Positions 8,627-17,016 of a stretch of DNA of 64,000 nucleotides are shown piece by piece. Source of the DNA: Methylocaldum sp002005105 (lineage in GTDB: Bacteria; Pseudomonadota; Gammaproteobacteria; Methylococcales; Methylococcaceae); assembly GCF_051027545.1 (NCBI RefSeq), contig NZ_CP194902.1, positions 496,001 through 560,000 of the forward strand, given 5' to 3'. The notes below the pieces were generated by a model. That model did not search any database. It saw only the letters and a list, made by a program, of their open reading frames with translations, and had not been told where the DNA came from. A program made the translations under genes and the position numbers. Numbering within the stretch: position 1 is the stretch's first letter; the number at the start of each line of letters is the position of its first letter.

Positions 8627-9206
8627 CATGGAATTATCGGGTAACTGCTACAAGATAAGGCTGTTTTGTTCATTGTCAGGGGTGAACTACGAATCCATAC
8701 CCGTCGACCTGATGAAGGGGGAACACAAGCAGGCGGCCTTCCTGGCCTTAAATCCGCGCGGCCAGGTTCCGGTGCTGGACGATGCCGGCACCGTCGTATG
8801 GGACTCCATGGCGATTCTGGTGTACCTGGCCAGAAAATACGGGGGCGAACGGTGGCTCCCTACCGAGGCGGAAACGATGGCCAGGGTCATGCAGTGGCTG
8901 GCCTTGTCGGAAAACGAAATCCTGTACGGGCTTGCACGGGCTCGGGCGGTAACCAAATTCAACCGTCCCTGGGATCTGGCGCAATGCCAGGATCTGGGAA
9001 GATCCGGATTGGGCGTCATGGAGAATCATCTCGAAAAAAATCGATGGCTCGCCGCCGACCACCCAACCATAGCGGATATCGCCTGTTATCCGTACGTCGC
9101 TCTCGCTCCGGAAGGCGGCGTCGTACTGGACGAATTTCCACACATCGGGCAATGGATCGCACGCATCCGGTCCTTGCCCGGTTACGTGGGCATGTCCGGT
9201 CTCTGA
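8613..9206 (+). CDS. glutathione S-transferase family protein
   Basis: A 197-residue soluble protein with a thioredoxin-like N-terminal domain (MKLYDMELSGNCYKIRLF, then NPRGQVPVL and WDSMAILVYLA, which form the glutathione site) and an all-helical C-terminal domain from about 85. SGNCYK holds the serine or cysteine expected near position 10. It conjugates or removes glutathione from electrophiles; the substrate is unknown. Its start lies inside the end of the upstream EamA gene, so the two genes are probably co-expressed. Confidence 0.88.
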   Translation: MKLYDMELSGNCYKIRLFCSLSGVNYESIPVDLMKGEHKQAAFLALNPRGQVPVLDDAGTVVWDSMAILVYLARKYGGERWLPTEAETMARVMQWLALSENEILYGLARARAVTKFNRPWDLAQCQDLGRSGLGVMENHLEKNRWLAADHPTIADIACYPYVALAPEGGVVLDEFPHIGQWIARIRSLPGYVGMSGL

Positions 9207-9227
9207 TAGTCCATTCGGCATTTGAAT

Positions 9228-9467
9228 GAACATTTATTGTGGTGGCTTAGCGGAACGTAACCCACCGACTCAAGGTGGCTTGGTCGAGCCGTTACGCCGG
9301 GAAAGGATTCCCGGCCTACTAAACCAACATTTTTCGGTTTGGCGTAGCGCACGAAGTAGGTCGGCAATCCTTTGCCGACGCAGCCCGTCGGCGGGAGCTC
9401 TGTCGGCAAAGGATTGCCGACCCACGCATCTCCGATGCTCGCCGCCAAGCCGCAATAAAAAACGCTC
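9228..9467. repeat. MITE-like element, second terminal-repeat class
   Basis: The left end reads GAACATTTATTGTGGTGGC and the right end, on the opposite strand, GAGCGTTTTTTATTGCGGC. Both continue into a CTTRGCGG segment, so the arms match imperfectly over about 30 bases. Inside are a GGGAAAGGATTCCC palindrome and paired GTCGGCAA/TTGCCGAC palindromes (about 9358-9421). It fills the gap between the GST and PhzF-like genes and encodes nothing. Confidence 0.65.
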
Positions 9468-9486
9468 TAGGAAGGTAAAAAAATCC

Positions 9487-10296
9487 ATGCGTATTCCCAT
9501 CTATCAGATCGATGCATTCACCGATCGCCTGTTCGGCGGCAACCCGGCCGCCGTGTGCGTGCTCGGTCGCTGGCTCGACGATTCCGCGCTGCAATCGATT
9601 GCCGCGGAAAACAATCTTTCCGAGACCGTTTTCCTGGTCGGCGGGAACGGGCGTTACAGCTTGCGCTGGTTCACGCCCACGGTCGAGGTGGACCTGTGCG
9701 GCCACGCGACTCTGGCCGCGGCCCATGTGGTGTTCCGGGAAATGGAGCCGGCCTTGCGGGAAGTGATCTTCGACAGCCGCAGCGGCGAGCTCCGGGTTCG
9801 CCGCGAGAACGAGTTCATGACGCTGGATTTTCCGGCGAGTCACGGCATGATTTGCGATTGCCCGGACCTCCTGGCCGAAGGGTTGGGACGCAATCCCCTG
9901 GAAGTCCTGCGCGGCGCCATGTACCTTTGCGTTTTTGCCGACGAAGAGGACATACGCTCCTTGCAGCCCGACTTCTCGGCTTTGGCCAAGCTCGACCTCA
10001 TGGGCGTCATCGTCACGGCGCCGGGCCGCTCGGTGGATTTCGTTTCGCGCATGTTCGCACCCAAGGTCGGCATTCCGGAAGATCCGGTGACCGGCGCGGC
10101 CCACTGCCTGCTGACGACCTACTGGGCGGAGCGCACCGGGAAAACCCGCTTCTCCGCGAGACAACTGTCCAGCCGGGGCGGCGAACTGGAATGCGAACTG
10201 CGGGGGGAACGCGTTCTCATCTCGGGCCGGGCCGTAAAATACCTGCAAGGCGAAATACTGCTTCAATCCTTTACCGAGGAATCAACGATCCCATGA
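9487..10296 (+). CDS. PhzF-family isomerase-like protein
   Basis: A 269-residue protein of the PhzF / diaminopimelate-epimerase-like fold. The N-terminal motif DAFTDRLFGGNPAAV and the catalytic glutamate E46 in NNLSETVF are present. The second-half motif GIPEDPVTGAAH (about 196-207) is also intact. PhzF-type enzymes catalyse isomerisations of small acids; the substrate here is unknown and a role in phenazine synthesis is unlikely without other phz genes. The start at 9487 has AGGAAGG upstream. The stop overlaps the aminotransferase start (ATGA), indicating a tight operon. Confidence 0.88.
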   Translation: MRIPIYQIDAFTDRLFGGNPAAVCVLGRWLDDSALQSIAAENNLSETVFLVGGNGRYSLRWFTPTVEVDLCGHATLAAAHVVFREMEPALREVIFDSRSGELRVRRENEFMTLDFPASHGMICDCPDLLAEGLGRNPLEVLRGAMYLCVFADEEDIRSLQPDFSALAKLDLMGVIVTAPGRSVDFVSRMFAPKVGIPEDPVTGAAHCLLTTYWAERTGKTRFSARQLSSRGGELECELRGERVLISGRAVKYLQGEILLQSFTEESTIP

Positions 10297-11492
10297 CGCT
10301 TCGATTGTCCCGCCGTGCCGAGCGGCTCACCAGTTCCCTGATCCGCGACATCCTGCAAGTCACCCAGCGGCCCGGCGTGATTTCCTTCGCCGGCGGATTG
10401 CCCGCGGACGAACTGATGCCGTCCCTGGATTTCGAAGGCCTCGCCGACGACTACCGCCAGTACGGCCCCAGCGAAGGCGAACCTGCCTTGCGGAGCCTGA
10501 TCGCGCAGAACCTGTCCACATTGGGGGTGGATTGCAACGCGGATCGGGTGCTGGTGACATCCGGCTCGCAGCAGGGCATCGACCTGGTCGGGAAGCTGTT
10601 CGTCGACGAAGGCTCGCAGGTCTTGCTGGAAGCGCCCACCTATCTCGCCACGATCCAGGCGCTCGGCGTGTACGGCGCGGAATTCGAAGGACTTCCGCTG
10701 TCCGCCGACGGCGTCGATCCGGATACGTTGCGCCTGGCCATAGACCGTCGCCGACCGGCTTTCGTCTATTTGATCCCGACTTTCCAGAACCCTTCCGGGT
10801 ATTGCTACTCGGACGAAGTCCGGCGCGCGGTAGCCCAGGTTCTGGACGAAACCGGCGTGCCCCTGATCGAAGACGATCCGTACCGGGACCTGGTCTACCA
10901 GACGGTCGACCGTACCCCGATCTGCGCCTATCTGGAACGGGCGCCCTGGGTTTATCTCGGGAGCTTTTCCAAGATCACCGCGCCGGGCCTCAGGGTGGGC
11001 TATCTCGCTTCGTCGCCGGAACTCTTCTCCGGACTGGTGCGGCTGAAGCAGTCGAGCGATCTGCATACCAACCGCATCGGCCAGGCCTGGCTCACGCGGT
11101 TTCTGAGCTCGGCCGGGTTCGACGAACACATGGCGCGGATGATCCGGGTCTACGGGGAACGGCGCGACGCCATGCAGGCCGCCCTCCTGCGCCATTTCGA
11201 GGGGCTCGCCGAGTGGCGGGCGCCTGCCGGCGGCCTGTTCTTCTGGCTGCGTCTGACCCGCGAGTGCGATACCCTGGCGGCGCTCCAGGCGGCCCTCACG
11301 CGCGACGTGGCGTTCATGCCGGGCGAACCGTTCTTTCCCGCAAGAGACCAGCGTTACCCGGCCTTGCGCCTGAACTTTAGCCATGCGGCTCCGGAAAACA
11401 TCGAGCGGGGCATCGGCCTGATCGCGGAAATTCTGGGGGAAATCACCGACCGCGGTGGAAACCGCACGAACAGCCCGTCCTTGTCCATCTGA
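10293..11492 (+). CDS. PLP-dependent aminotransferase (fold type I, 2-aminoadipate/LysN-like)
   Basis: A 399-residue aminotransferase. The start TSSLIRDILQVTQRPGVISFAGGLP is typical of the 2-aminoadipate / aromatic / MocR-related group. NPSGYCY, EDDPYRDLVY and the PLP lysine K227 in GSFSKITAPGLRVGYL are all visible, and a C-terminal arginine lies in ALRLNFSH. It should exchange an amino group between an amino acid and a 2-oxoacid; which one is unknown. Its ATG overlaps the PhzF-like stop. A GST gene follows 30 bases downstream. Confidence 0.9.
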   Translation: MTLRLSRRAERLTSSLIRDILQVTQRPGVISFAGGLPADELMPSLDFEGLADDYRQYGPSEGEPALRSLIAQNLSTLGVDCNADRVLVTSGSQQGIDLVGKLFVDEGSQVLLEAPTYLATIQALGVYGAEFEGLPLSADGVDPDTLRLAIDRRRPAFVYLIPTFQNPSGYCYSDEVRRAVAQVLDETGVPLIEDDPYRDLVYQTVDRTPICAYLERAPWVYLGSFSKITAPGLRVGYLASSPELFSGLVRLKQSSDLHTNRIGQAWLTRFLSSAGFDEHMARMIRVYGERRDAMQAALLRHFEGLAEWRAPAGGLFFWLRLTRECDTLAALQAALTRDVAFMPGEPFFPARDQRYPALRLNFSHAAPENIERGIGLIAEILGEITDRGGNRTNSPSLSI

Positions 11493-11522
11493 ACTTTTTT
11501 CATCGAAAAGGAGTTGTCTCTC

Positions 11523-12173
11523 ATGAATCTGACCCTGGTCATCGGCAACAAGAATTATTCCTCCTGGTCGCTGCGCCCCTGGCTGTTTCTGAAACACCAC
11601 GGCATTCCCTTCGAAGAGGTCCGGATTCCCCTCTATCGAGAAGACACGGCAAGCCGCATCACCGCCTATTCGCCGTCCGGAAAAGTGCCCGTACTGGTGA
11701 ACGATGGGGTTACTGTCTGGGATTCCCTGGCCATACTCGAATATCTGGCCGAAAGATTCCCGAAGACCGGCGGATGGCCTGAAGCTCTTTCCGACCGGGC
11801 AAAGGCCCGCTCGCTCGCGGCGGAAATGCACGCGGGCTTTCAGGCCTTGCGCATACATTGCAGCATGAACTGCCGGCGACAACCGGTTGCCAAGGAATTG
11901 CCCGAGGACGCTCAAAAGGACGTCGCCCGAATCGGGCAAATCTGGCAGGACTGCCGGGAGCGGCACGCGAATGACGGTCCTTGGCTGTTCGGCCGCTTCA
12001 CCGTCCTCGATGCCATGTACGCACCGGTGGCCTTGCGTTTTTGGACCTATCGGCTCGATGCAGGTCCCGTGGCGCAGGACTACGTGAATACGGTGCTCGG
12101 CCATCCTGCCATGGTTGAATGGATCGAGGCCGGCAAATCGGAAACCGAGGTCATCCAGGCGTTCGAGGAATGA
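11523..12173 (+). CDS. glutathione S-transferase family protein
   Basis: A 216-residue GST. The N-terminal domain begins LTLVIGNKNYSSWSLRPWL, a hallmark of the group whose active-site serine lies in the NYSSWSLRPW loop, followed by PSGKVPVL and VWDSLAILEYLAE. The C-terminal helical domain is complete. A good AAGGAG stands 9 bases before the ATG at 11523. The stop overlaps the start of the next EamA gene (ATGA). It is not a close copy of the GST at 8613, so the pairing with an EamA transporter arose twice or by old duplication. Confidence 0.9.
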   Translation: MNLTLVIGNKNYSSWSLRPWLFLKHHGIPFEEVRIPLYREDTASRITAYSPSGKVPVLVNDGVTVWDSLAILEYLAERFPKTGGWPEALSDRAKARSLAAEMHAGFQALRIHCSMNCRRQPVAKELPEDAQKDVARIGQIWQDCRERHANDGPWLFGRFTVLDAMYAPVALRFWTYRLDAGPVAQDYVNTVLGHPAMVEWIEAGKSETEVIQAFEE

Positions 12174-13090
12174 AAACGAGGATTTGGCTAGCGTTGCTGG
12201 CGGTTTATTTCGTTTGGGGCTCGACCTATCTGGTGATCCGCTTCGCGGTGGAAACGCTTCCGCCGTTTCTGTCGGGCGGGCTCCGCTTCCTCGTTTCAGG
12301 CGTGATCTTGCTGATCTGGCGACGCGCGGCCGGAGATGCCATGCCGACCCTTCGCCAATGGCGATCGGCAGCCATCGTCGGCACCTTGCTCCTCCTCGGC
12401 GGCAACGGGCTGGTCTCATGGGCCGAGCAGACCGTTCCATCGGGCATTGCAGCGCTGATTATCGGCGCGGTGCCGATGTTCATGGTGATCGCCGACGCGC
12501 TCAGGCCGAACGGCGTCAGACCGACGGCCCGAGTGATCGCCGGGCTGGCCATCGGCTTCACCGGGATTTACTTGCTGGTCGGCCCGTCGGAATTCTCGGA
12601 CGACCTGCATTTGGACGCTCTCGGCGTGGCGGCGCTCCTGATCGCCGGATTTCTATGGGCACTCGGCTCGATCTGCGGCAAAACCATGAATCTGCCGAAG
12701 TCCGCCTTGATGACGACGGGCGCGGAAATGCTGGCCGGCGGTTGCGCCCTAATGGCCGCGAGCGCCATGAACGGCGAATTGAAGGGATTCAGCTTTTCGG
12801 AGGTTTCCACCGACTCGTGGCTGGCATTGGCATATCTCATCGCCTTCGGGTCTATGATCGGTTTCGTCGCGTACGCCTGGCTCTTGCAAAACGCGCCGAT
12901 TCCGCTGGTGGCGACCTACGCCTACGTCAATCCGCTGGTGGCGGTGTTCCTCGGCAACTGGTTCGCGCAGGAACCGCTGACCCCGCGCATCCTGTCGGCA
13001 TCGGCGATCATCATCGGATCGGTGGTGTTCATCAATAGCACCGGCCGGTCGAGAGCCCGCAAGGAAGCGGTGGTCGCGGTGAACGAATAA
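12170..13090 (+). CDS. EamA/DMT-family inner membrane transporter
   Basis: A 306-residue protein with ten membrane segments in two EamA repeats. It starts MKTRIWLALLAVYFVWGSTY, and the WGSTYL motif marks the YedA-like subgroup of metabolite exporters. Its ATG overlaps the GST stop. It closes the run PhzF-like, aminotransferase, GST, transporter, so export of a product of these enzymes is a reasonable guess. Confidence 0.9.
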   Translation: MKTRIWLALLAVYFVWGSTYLVIRFAVETLPPFLSGGLRFLVSGVILLIWRRAAGDAMPTLRQWRSAAIVGTLLLLGGNGLVSWAEQTVPSGIAALIIGAVPMFMVIADALRPNGVRPTARVIAGLAIGFTGIYLLVGPSEFSDDLHLDALGVAALLIAGFLWALGSICGKTMNLPKSALMTTGAEMLAGGCALMAASAMNGELKGFSFSEVSTDSWLALAYLIAFGSMIGFVAYAWLLQNAPIPLVATYAYVNPLVAVFLGNWFAQEPLTPRILSASAIIIGSVVFINSTGRSRARKEAVVAVNE

Positions 13091-13157
13091 TCCTCTTTCC
13101 CCGTATTCCGCTGCGCTGCATACGGGCTACGAAAACGCAGATTGGAGCAATAGTCTC

Positions 13158-13682
13158 ATGTACGAGCTCAGCTATTACGAAACCATGGCCGAATACAACG
13201 CCTGGATGAACGAGAAGCTCTACCGGGTGTGCGCCGAAATTCCCGACGAACTCCGGAAAAAGGATCTCGGCGCTTTTTTCGGCTCGATTCACGGCACGCT
13301 CAATCACCTGCTCCATGCCGACCTCATCTGGATGGGACGCTTGGCTGGGCTGCCGTTGACAACGGCAGCCCTGGGCCAGGAACTTTATTCCGCGTTCGAC
13401 GACTTGCGGCGGGAGCGCGAGACGATGGACCGGAAGATTCTCGACTGGACCCGGACACTCTCTCCCGAACGTCTCGCTCAGCCCTTCACCTATACCAGCC
13501 TTTCGGACCGTAAAACGCGCACCCGGCCCTTCTGGCTGCTGGTCGCACATCTCTTCAACCATCAGACCCACCACCGAGGACAACTGACGACCTTGCTGAG
13601 CCAACTGGGGCTCGACTACGGCGTCACTGACCTCCCCTGGCTGCCCAGCCTCTGCGAACTCGATCCGGCCGAGTCAGGGTGA
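13158..13682 (+). CDS. DinB-family protein
   Basis: A 174-residue four-helix-bundle protein of the DinB / YfiT superfamily. The three expected metal ligands are likely the histidine of TLNHLLHAD near residue 52 and the two histidines of FNHQTHHRGQL near 136-140. Family members include thiol-dependent transferases. Given two GST genes just upstream, a detoxification role is possible. It is 67 bases after the EamA gene. Confidence 0.85.
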   Translation: MYELSYYETMAEYNAWMNEKLYRVCAEIPDELRKKDLGAFFGSIHGTLNHLLHADLIWMGRLAGLPLTTAALGQELYSAFDDLRRERETMDRKILDWTRTLSPERLAQPFTYTSLSDRKTRTRPFWLLVAHLFNHQTHHRGQLTTLLSQLGLDYGVTDLPWLPSLCELDPAESG

Positions 13683-13707
13683 TGCGCCGGAGGGCGTCCG
13701 TCGAGCT

Positions 13708-14166
13708 TCAATCGTTCCTGAATGTCGATCGCAATACGATGACCGCCCCCTTGCCGAAACCGTAGCTGGTGAGGACGATACTAGCCAGCAAAAACAGCCG
13801 AAACGCCGCCGGAAACAAACCGTCCGAGGGCGTGGGAGTATCCAGCACCGGAAACATCGCCTGCATCAAAAACAGGCTGGAATTGGTGAAGGCACCGACC
13901 ACCATGGCCCAGCGCACATGCCAGGGCAGCGGCACTCTGGCGGCATAGAAGCCGAAAATCAGGGCGCTCATGAGCAGGAAATCCAGATGCGCCTGCAAGA
14001 GGCGGGTGAACTTGCCCGGAAAAATGGCCGGCAGCACGGGCAGACCGAATCCCAGGCCGACCATGCACCAGGCCAGAACCAGAGCCATCAACAGCCACAG
14101 CGCGGCGCCTCTGAGCAATATCATGTTTCCCGCGAGTCCTGAATCTTGCTGCATCGTCAATCTCAT
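13708..14166 (-). CDS. integral membrane protein, function unknown
   Basis: A 152-residue protein with four predicted membrane segments (about 22-46, 59-76, 84-105 and 120-142). Histidine HLDFLLMSALIFGFYAARV may mark a cofactor or gating site, but no family is named with confidence. The start could be 14166 or the second ATG at 14154. It is convergent with the DinB gene and divergent from the AraC gene. Confidence 0.65.
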   Translation of the reverse strand: MRLTMQQDSGLAGNMILLRGAALWLLMALVLAWCMVGLGFGLPVLPAIFPGKFTRLLQAHLDFLLMSALIFGFYAARVPLPWHVRWAMVVGAFTNSSLFLMQAMFPVLDTPTPSDGLFPAAFRLFLLASIVLTSYGFGKGAVIVLRSTFRND

Positions 14167-14332
14167 CGTGAATTCCGGTTACAAATCGGTGCCGCGCAGT
14201 ATGAATATTTCCGCCTTTGTCCGCTGGATCGGGACGGAAAGAAAACTTGACTGAAACGGCGGTTTCGCCGTTTACAGCCGTTTGCCGCACGCCTACTATC
14301 CGGAGCCATCGAGAAAAACGCGAACCTGATCC

Positions 14333-15298
14333 ATGCACACATCGAATACCAAGGCCTTAACGCTATCCACAGCCGATGTGCCCAGAAGCGAGAGGCAGGG
14401 CTGGCTGCGGGAAGTCATTGGCCGGGAGTACGTCAAGGTGGAAATCAGCCCACCCGCCGACGGCGCATTGTTCAACGAGATGACGATATATCCGTGGGAA
14501 GACCTGCGCCTCTCCGCTATCCGGTCCAACGCCATCGGCATCGAACGGCTGCCGGGCGAGCCGTATCGATCCGATCAGGACGCCTATTTCGCGGTGGTGT
14601 TGCTCTCGGGCCAATACTCCCTGGAACAGCAGGGACGGGAGGTTTTTCTAAGACCCGGCGACATCACCCTCTACGATGCCACCCGGCCCCACCGCATCTA
14701 CTGCCCGCGGACTTTTTCGAAACTGATCGTCTCTATTCCGCGCACGATGCTGAGAGACAGAATTGCCGGAATCGAGCACTGCACGGCGCGCCGGATTCCC
14801 GGAAAAGACGGCATCGGCGCCGTGGCGTCCATGTTCCTTCGCGGGTCCGCCAGCCAGGCGGGCCGCTTGAATCCGCACGAGTTCTCCGCCCTTGCCGAAC
14901 AGTCGCTCGGCCTGCTGACCCTCGCCATAAATTCGGTGCGTCCCGCGAACTTTCATCTCTCCCGCAGCCGTTCGCTCTCCCTCTACCGGGTCAAGGCGTT
15001 CGTCGAGCGGCACCTTTCCGACCCCGGCCTGAATGTCGAATCGGTCGCGAGCGGCGTGGGCTTGTCGGCCCGCTATATCAACGATCTTTTCAAGGACGAG
15101 GAGACCTCCCTGATGCGCCATGTCTGGCGGCGCCGGCTGGAAAATTGCGCGAAAAACCTGCTCGACTCGGCGCATGTAGGCCACAGCTTGTCCGAAATCG
15201 CGCTCCGCTGGGGGTTTAACGATCTGTCGCATTTCAGCCGGGCTTTCAAGCAGCGCTTCGGCTGCTCGCCGCGGGAATATCGACAGCGGGAACTCTAA
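14333..15298 (+). CDS. AraC-family transcriptional regulator (FeaR-like sensor domain)
   Basis: A 321-residue regulator. Residues about 30-190 match the AraC-binding-like domain of FeaR / NphR regulators (YFAVVLLSGQYSLEQQGREV, GDITLYDATRPHRIYCP). Residues 215-320 carry two helix-turn-helix motifs (NVESVASGVGLSARYINDLF; SEIALRWGFNDLSHFSRAFK) and end FGCSPREYR. Related proteins sense aromatic or amine compounds. It faces away from the membrane protein gene at 13708, which may be its target. Confidence 0.9.
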   Translation: MHTSNTKALTLSTADVPRSERQGWLREVIGREYVKVEISPPADGALFNEMTIYPWEDLRLSAIRSNAIGIERLPGEPYRSDQDAYFAVVLLSGQYSLEQQGREVFLRPGDITLYDATRPHRIYCPRTFSKLIVSIPRTMLRDRIAGIEHCTARRIPGKDGIGAVASMFLRGSASQAGRLNPHEFSALAEQSLGLLTLAINSVRPANFHLSRSRSLSLYRVKAFVERHLSDPGLNVESVASGVGLSARYINDLFKDEETSLMRHVWRRRLENCAKNLLDSAHVGHSLSEIALRWGFNDLSHFSRAFKQRFGCSPREYRQREL

Positions 15299-15363
15299 GA
15301 GCCTATCTCGGTAGACCGTTCGCCCCGAGTCGAAGGGTTTTTGGGACCTACAGGAATAGGCCT

Positions 15364-15463
15364 AAGTACATTCCGCAAATATTTGCGGGATCTCGACAGA
15401 TTGGCTTGACTGGCGGGGTTGTCCTGCAGGTTGCCTATGCCGCAAGACTTCCCTGAATGTACT
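15364..15463. repeat. inverted repeat enclosing a perfect 16-bp palindrome
   Basis: AAGTACATTC at 15364 is mirrored by GAATGTACTT ending at 15463. Directly after the left arm lies the perfect palindrome CCGCAAATATTTGCGG (15373-15388). The block starts the long gene-free stretch 15299-16246. Confidence 0.7.
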
Positions 15464-15472
15464 TATTAATCA

Positions 15473-15610
15473 GGCCCGTAAATACCCTCCTGGTATTTCG
15501 GGCCGCCGCCCAGGCCGGTACACGCCCGGCCTGGGCTCACGCGGCTTGTCGCCGCGCCGGGGCATCCCTGCCCCGGATTAACCCGGCCTATATTTATAGG
15601 CCGGGTTAAT
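15473..15610. repeat. five abutting hairpins
   Basis: Five hairpins follow each other with only 0 to 3 bases between them: 15473-15504 (13-bp stem with one bulge), 15508-15536 (11-bp perfect stem), 15540-15556 (6 bp), 15557-15576 (8 bp, loop of four) and 15577-15610 (15-bp perfect stem ATTAACCCGGCCTAT with loop ATTT). There is no T-run, so they are not ordinary terminators, and there is no coding potential. The block touches the MITE-like element that starts at 15612. Confidence 0.85.
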
Positions 15611-15611
15611 A

Positions 15612-16127
15612 GAGCATTTTCATACCTACTGTACGGGCACTGGCGAGTAGGTCGGGAATTCCTTCCAATCGCAAACGGTCGCTTTAGTCGCGACCCTTCC
15701 AATCGCAAACGGGAACTTTGGGAGCACCAAAGTCCCCCTTCCAATCGCAAACGGCGTTTTCGGGAAGGGCGTGGCCGGCGCTCCCGGCCAGGCCGTTTGC
15801 AATTGGAAGGGTCATCCCAGCGCTCCTGGGATGACCGTTTGCGATTGGAGCGCCGAAGCCGCCCTTCCCGACGCCATGCTCCGGCCGAGCGTCTTCGTCG
15901 GGAAGGGATTGCCGACCTACGACCGTGCATCCCCGTAGATCGGGAATCCCTTCCCGACGCCACGTCCCGGCCGGAGCGTCTTCGTCGGAAGGGTCGCGAC
16001 TAAAGCGACCGTTTGCGATTGGGAAAGGATTGCCGACCTACAAATGCTTGAATCCATTCACCCGAGCCGAAGGCGCCAACGACTCCTGCCAGGCCTGTTT
16101 TGCCGTACGAGCGAGATGAAAACGCTC
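15612..16127. repeat. enlarged MITE-like element with hairpin-core array
   Basis: It has the same ends as the element at 1349: GAGCATTTTCAT on the left and, on the other strand, GAGCGTTTTCAT on the right. The interior has grown to 516 bases. It holds inverted and direct copies of TTTGCGATTGGAAGGG (about 15664-15850 and 15990-16024), with self-complementary segments between them, and several GTCGGGAA/GTCGGCAA palindromes. The flanks are AATA on the left and TAAAT on the right. Confidence 0.8.
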
Positions 16128-16246
16128 TAAATGCCTGCGCGCAGATTCGGCACGATTGATCGTTCCATCGAAAAAATTCGGCATCGGGTGAATGGAGAAG
16201 TGGAATTGAGTTCGCTATTGCGTCGTCCTGCCTTGCAGAGAGATCC

Positions 16247-16638
16247 ATGAAAAAGAAACAACTTGCACTTTCGGCAATCACGCTCCTGCTTTCCGCATCC
16301 GCATTATCCGGCAGCTTTATTTCCATCCGCGATCATCAACATCTCAATATCCCATGTCTTATATTCGGGATTATCGGATTTTCCGGCGGGATTTTAACCG
16401 CGGTTCGCCTTTCCATCGGAAGACAGCTCGTAATGGTTTTTATTCATTACAGGTGGTTTTCATTTATGGTGAAAACTTCGTTTTCAAATTGGATCCCGGA
16501 TTCGCCATACCTTTGAATATGCTGGAAGGTTCCATACAAGATGTCGCAAACCCGAGAGGGCTTGGTATCAATCTATTTGCGATATTACTTTTGGTGCTGA
16601 GTTCAAAACGCATTCTCATAGATCATGATTACCCTTGA
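16247..16638 (+). pseudogene. small membrane protein gene, probably frameshifted
   Basis: From the ATG at 16247 the frame gives a signal or membrane segment (MKKKQLALSAITLLLSASAL) and a second one (IPCLIFGIIGFSGGILTAV), then loses protein-like character and stops at 16516. A second frame, open to 16638, continues plausibly from about 16430 with LQVVFIYGENFVFKLDPGF and ends in a membrane segment INLFAILLLVLSSK. The two halves together look like one protein of about 130 residues, broken by a single-base change near 16430. Base composition is more AT-rich than the neighbours. The family is not recognised. Confidence 0.5.
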
Positions 16639-16888
16639 AAAGCTCGAGATATACCAACGATTCGACGGCGACATCGATGGCTGGATTCGGGGCTCGCGAC
16701 ATCCCGATTCATCCGGCATGACCGATGCCGACTGGTCTTTGATCGATGAGCTGCGAACCGCGCTCCACATGATCGCTTCGGGGGCGGCCTCTCCGCGGTT
16801 TGCCGCGGCGACTGAACGGAAACTGCGCTTATCCGTGGCCGATGAACGAACTCGCGAGGCGTTGCGCAAACTCGCAGTGCCAAAATGA
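16625..16888 (+). CDS. small hypothetical protein
   Basis: An 87-residue soluble, mixed-charge protein (MITLEKLEIYQRFDGDIDGW, ending RTREALRKLAVPK). It is predicted mostly helical and matches no family I recognise. It begins just inside the end of the broken membrane protein gene and ends 128 bases before the ABC transporter start. Codon choice resembles real genes of this window. Confidence 0.6.
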   Translation: MITLEKLEIYQRFDGDIDGWIRGSRHPDSSGMTDADWSLIDELRTALHMIASGAASPRFAAATERKLRLSVADERTREALRKLAVPK

Positions 16889-17016
16889 GCTACACGACCC
16901 GCGAACCGTTTCGAGTCGCGCATCGGAAGCCGGCGACAATCGACCCTGTCCTGTCGCGGAACAAATTTAGAGGGCGGGTCCACGAAATTCAGGCTATTAA
17001 CCGGTATTATCGCCGC

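Noticed and set aside
15473..15610. Rho-independent terminators
   Set aside because: The stems are strong, but none is followed by a run of T on either strand in the right place, and the nearest gene stop is about 175 bases away.
15466..16003. Minus- and plus-strand frames in the repeat block (165 and 68 codons)
   Set aside because: Their translations follow the hairpins and palindromes and repeat the same short peptides seen in all GTCGGCAA blocks.
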